This document shows, piece by piece, positions 11,860 through 13,649 of a stretch of DNA of 13,649 bases. The notes beneath the pieces were generated by a model. That model did no database searches and was not told the DNA's origin. It worked only from the letters and a program-made list of their open reading frames with translations. The position numbers and the translations under genes were made by a program. Numbering within the stretch: the stretch's first letter is position 1; each line of letters opens with the position of its first letter. Location of the stretch: assembly GCA_948766235.1 (NCBI GenBank), contig CAQCFX010000043.1, positions 1-13,649 on the forward strand, given 5' to 3'. Origin of the DNA: an uncultured Oscillospiraceae bacterium. Its GTDB lineage: Bacteria > Bacillota > Clostridia > Oscillospirales > Oscillospiraceae.

Positions 11860-12522
11860 CTATTTCTGCTGCGCGCCGCCCTCGCCGGGGCGGAAGGCGG
11901 GCACCGCCTGGGGCTCGTCCACAAAGCACACCGCCGCCTCCAAGGCGTCCTCCCCCACGGGGCGCAGCGTCACGCCGCCCTGCTCCACCGTGAGGGACAG
12001 CCCCTCCCGGTCGGCCTGAAAAACCACCGCGCCGGGAACGGGCCGGTCGGCCACCTCGTAGCCCAGCCGCTCCAGCGCCAGGGTGAGGGCCGCCGGACCC
12101 TGGGCCACGGCCAGTCCGCCGGGAGAGCGCCGCTCTCCCACCCGGTTGGCCGCCCAGGCGCAGTCCGCTCCGGCCAGCAAGTCCCATTGGCCCACCGCAC
12201 CCCCCGGCCCATCGGTTTTCAACCGTCGGTGAAAGCTGCGGCCCTGGCCGTCGGTGAGGTAGACCGCCACCTCGTCCTCCTCCTGGCGCACAAACAGGGT
12301 GGCGGGGAGGTGGTAGTACCGCCCCAGCCACGCCCCGCAGCCCGCGCAGCCGCCGTCGTGGAATTTGACCTCGCCCCCCGCCAGCGCCGCGCCGCAGCCA
12401 GCGGCCCGGGCCAGCGTTCGGGCCAGCTCCCCGCCGCCGCTGCCGATGGCCACCGCCCCCAGTGCGCCCAGCCGCAGGCCCAGCTCATACAGGTCCTGTC
12501 CCAGCCGTGTCCGTTCCTCCAT
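11860..12522 (-). CDS. Uncharacterised 220-aa protein overlapping the WYL gene
   Basis: Not firmly recognised. Start ATG at 12522 is set by GGGAGGGG six bases upstream; a longer frame from 12582 has no such support. It overlaps the 3' end of the WYL regulator by 38 bases, so the two are coupled. No signal peptide or membrane span. The N-terminal half has the pattern of a Rossmann-like unit: AVAIGSGGGELARTLARAAG (about 24-42), EVKFHDGG, then LPATLFVRQEEDEVAVYLTD. This order faintly recalls domain I of phosphohexomutases, including the degenerate copies lacking the catalytic Ser fused to nucleotidyltransferases; the second half (ALTLALERLGYEVADRP, GLSLTVEQGGVTLRP) would fit too. That is a weak resemblance only. 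The HDGGCAGCGAW segment has two Cys three residues apart. The catalytic TASHNP motif is absent. Confidence 0.8.
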   Translation of the reverse strand: MEERTRLGQDLYELGLRLGALGAVAIGSGGGELARTLARAAGCGAALAGGEVKFHDGGCAGCGAWLGRYYHLPATLFVRQEEDEVAVYLTDGQGRSFHRRLKTDGPGGAVGQWDLLAGADCAWAANRVGERRSPGGLAVAQGPAALTLALERLGYEVADRPVPGAVVFQADREGLSLTVEQGGVTLRPVGEDALEAAVCFVDEPQAVPAFRPGEGGAQQK

Positions 12523-13564
12523 CTTGAACCCCTCCCGGAAGGGCGTCGTCACCGCCCGTTTCCAAAGAGTTTTCCCCATCACAGCCCAGGTTATACACCG
12601 CGGCCACCTCCCGCAGCCGCGTTTGAAAGTCCTTCACCGCCCAGTCGGGCGCAAGCACCTCCACCCCGCCGCCCAGACCGAACAGCCAGCCCCACAGCGG
12701 CGGGCTGACCACCACCTCCAGCGCGGCGGTAAAATGCTCCTCCCCGTCGGGGACCAGGGGCACGTCCAGGCCGAAGCGGTCGATGACCACCCCGGCCAAA
12801 TTATTTTTGAACCGCAGCCGCAGCTGGCAGGGCTCTCCCGCGTACATCCCGAAGTGCCGCCGGGCATAGCCCTCCGCCGTCCACTCCCCCCGGGGGGTGC
12901 CCGCCATGCCGGTAACGGCGATGTCCGCCATTTTGTCCACCCGGTAGTGGCGCAGCTCCTTTCTCAGCTCGTCCCATCCCGCCAGGTAGTAGTTTTCGCT
13001 GTCCCAAATCAGGCCGAAGGGGGTCAGGCGGTATCTCGTCCCCTCCCGGCGGAACACCCGCTCCCGGTTCACATTGTACTCAAAATAGCGGAAGGTAATC
13101 ATTCGGTTGGCGGCGATGGCCCCGTGCAGCCGGTCCACGTTGTAAAAAATGCTCTCGTTCATGGTTTTCACCCGGCGGTCCACATAGACCTGCCGCTGGA
13201 GCTGCCGGGCCTGGTGGACGCAGGCCAGCCCCTCCAGCTTGCGGATGAGCACGTCGCTTTTCCGCTTGGTGAGGAACCGGCTGGACTGCACCGCGTCCAC
13301 CAGCAGCTTCAGCTCCGCCAGCTCGAAGTCCCGCTGGCCGATGTACCAGCCGCCGTTCCGGCCCCGCTTGGCCTGCACGTCCAGCCCCAGCTCCCGGAGC
13401 TGCTCCATGTCGTCATACAGGCTCTTTCGCTCGGCGGACAGGCCCCACCGGGCCAGCTCGTCCTGCATATCCTGCCGGGTGATGGGGTGGTCCTCGTCGC
13501 TGCGCTCCAGCAGGAGCTTGGCTAAAATGGGCAGCTTGCGCTTGCAGTTTGGGGTTTTCGACAT
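12485..13564 (-). CDS. WYL-domain transcriptional regulator (HTH_11-WYL-WCX)
   Basis: 359 residues. N-terminal winged helix at about 8-75 (LPILAKLLLERSDEDHPITR and AERKSLYDDMEQLRELGLDV, ending in the GGWYIG wing) for DNA binding. A helical linker follows, then the WYL domain at about 140-215 with TPFGLIWDSENYYLAGWDEL (the eponymous triad reads YYL), RHYRVDKM following, and a C-terminal WCX region at about 240-330. WYL proteins are ligand-responsive regulators, some sensing nucleic acids. The last 25 residues are Gly/Asp-rich and overlap the next gene. Start ATG has AAAGGAGG upstream. A near-palindrome just downstream of the probable promoter start suggests autoregulation. Defence islands often carry WYL regulators, but no defence gene is visible here; sequence beyond the window end was not seen. 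Confidence 0.93.
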   Translation of the reverse strand: MSKTPNCKRKLPILAKLLLERSDEDHPITRQDMQDELARWGLSAERKSLYDDMEQLRELGLDVQAKRGRNGGWYIGQRDFELAELKLLVDAVQSSRFLTKRKSDVLIRKLEGLACVHQARQLQRQVYVDRRVKTMNESIFYNVDRLHGAIAANRMITFRYFEYNVNRERVFRREGTRYRLTPFGLIWDSENYYLAGWDELRKELRHYRVDKMADIAVTGMAGTPRGEWTAEGYARRHFGMYAGEPCQLRLRFKNNLAGVVIDRFGLDVPLVPDGEEHFTAALEVVVSPPLWGWLFGLGGGVEVLAPDWAVKDFQTRLREVAAVYNLGCDGENSLETGGDDALPGGVQDGGTDTAGTGPV

Positions 13565-13583
13565 TGCCGCCGCCTCCTTTCAA

Positions 13584-13608
13584 GGACAGGGTATCAAATA
13601 TCCTGTCC
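13584..13608. promoter_or_regulatory. 25-bp near-palindrome, probable operator of the WYL operon
   Basis: GGACAGGGTAT, CAA, ATATCCTGTCC: two 11-base arms with a single mismatch. It sits between the probable transcription start (about 13615) and the ribosome site of the WYL gene, the usual place for a repressor to block transcription. In RNA it could also fold into a hairpin. Confidence 0.65.
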
Positions 13609-13621
13609 GTTATATAGGGAT

Positions 13622-13627
13622 ATTATA
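13622..13627 (-). promoter_or_regulatory. -10 box of the WYL operon
   Basis: Minus-strand TATAAT, perfect consensus. The matching -35 would fall at or beyond the window end and cannot be judged. Confidence 0.6.
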
Positions 13628-13649
13628 ACAGGCCGGGCCCCAAAGCGCA

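Noticed and set aside
12365..13525. Plus-strand open frames opposite the WYL operon
   Set aside because: Antisense shadows of WYL and its partner, Pro/Arg-rich low-complexity products.

Overview
The window looks like chromosomal DNA of a high-GC, low-redox-type Firmicute, most likely of the Oscillospiraceae (Flavonifractor/Pseudoflavonifractor/Lawsonibacter-like). The evidence is GC-rich coding with strong AGGAGG-type Shine-Dalgarno sites, a T-box leader on an aminoacyl-tRNA synthetase operon, a perfect CIRCE element on clpB, WG-repeat/SLH surface protein architecture, and an ECF sigma factor with a one-pass membrane partner. The genus is inference. There is no sign of phage, insertion sequence, CRISPR array, tRNA or rRNA. 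Nearly all genes are on the minus strand; the exceptions are a two-gene coiled-coil cluster and a candidate small RNA.

Region 1-2109 (minus): one operon. A consensus promoter drives a T-box leader whose specifier codon reads GCC (alanine). The leader controls a YhfF-type ASCH domain gene, an unrecognised 184-residue gene that overlaps it, and alaS (cut by the window start). Region 2144-3539 (minus): ECF sigma factor and overlapping membrane-anchored regulator, ending in a strong terminator. Region 3691-5088 (plus): two adjacent coiled-coil proteins of unknown function, divergent from the sigma factor.

Region 5143-9446 (minus): pyrE and radC form a promoter-driven pair; a perfect CIRCE operator lies 9 bases after radC, followed by a roughly 180-base GC-rich leader and clpB. 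A long hairpin separates clpB from the convergent coiled-coil genes. Region 9594-11294 (minus): a secreted WG-repeat protein with C-terminal SLH domains and its own terminator.

Region 11295-11859 has no convincing gene but contains, on the plus strand, a near-perfect promoter followed by three tandem hairpins, the last acting as a terminator: a candidate small RNA of about 90 nt. Region 11860-13627 (minus): a WYL-family transcription regulator preceded by a 25-bp near-palindrome just after its probable start point, translationally overlapped by a 220-residue gene of uncertain function. No single known defence or mobile system was found; the best candidates for something undescribed are the small RNA, the ASCH/unknown genes under alanine T-box control, and the WYL pair.
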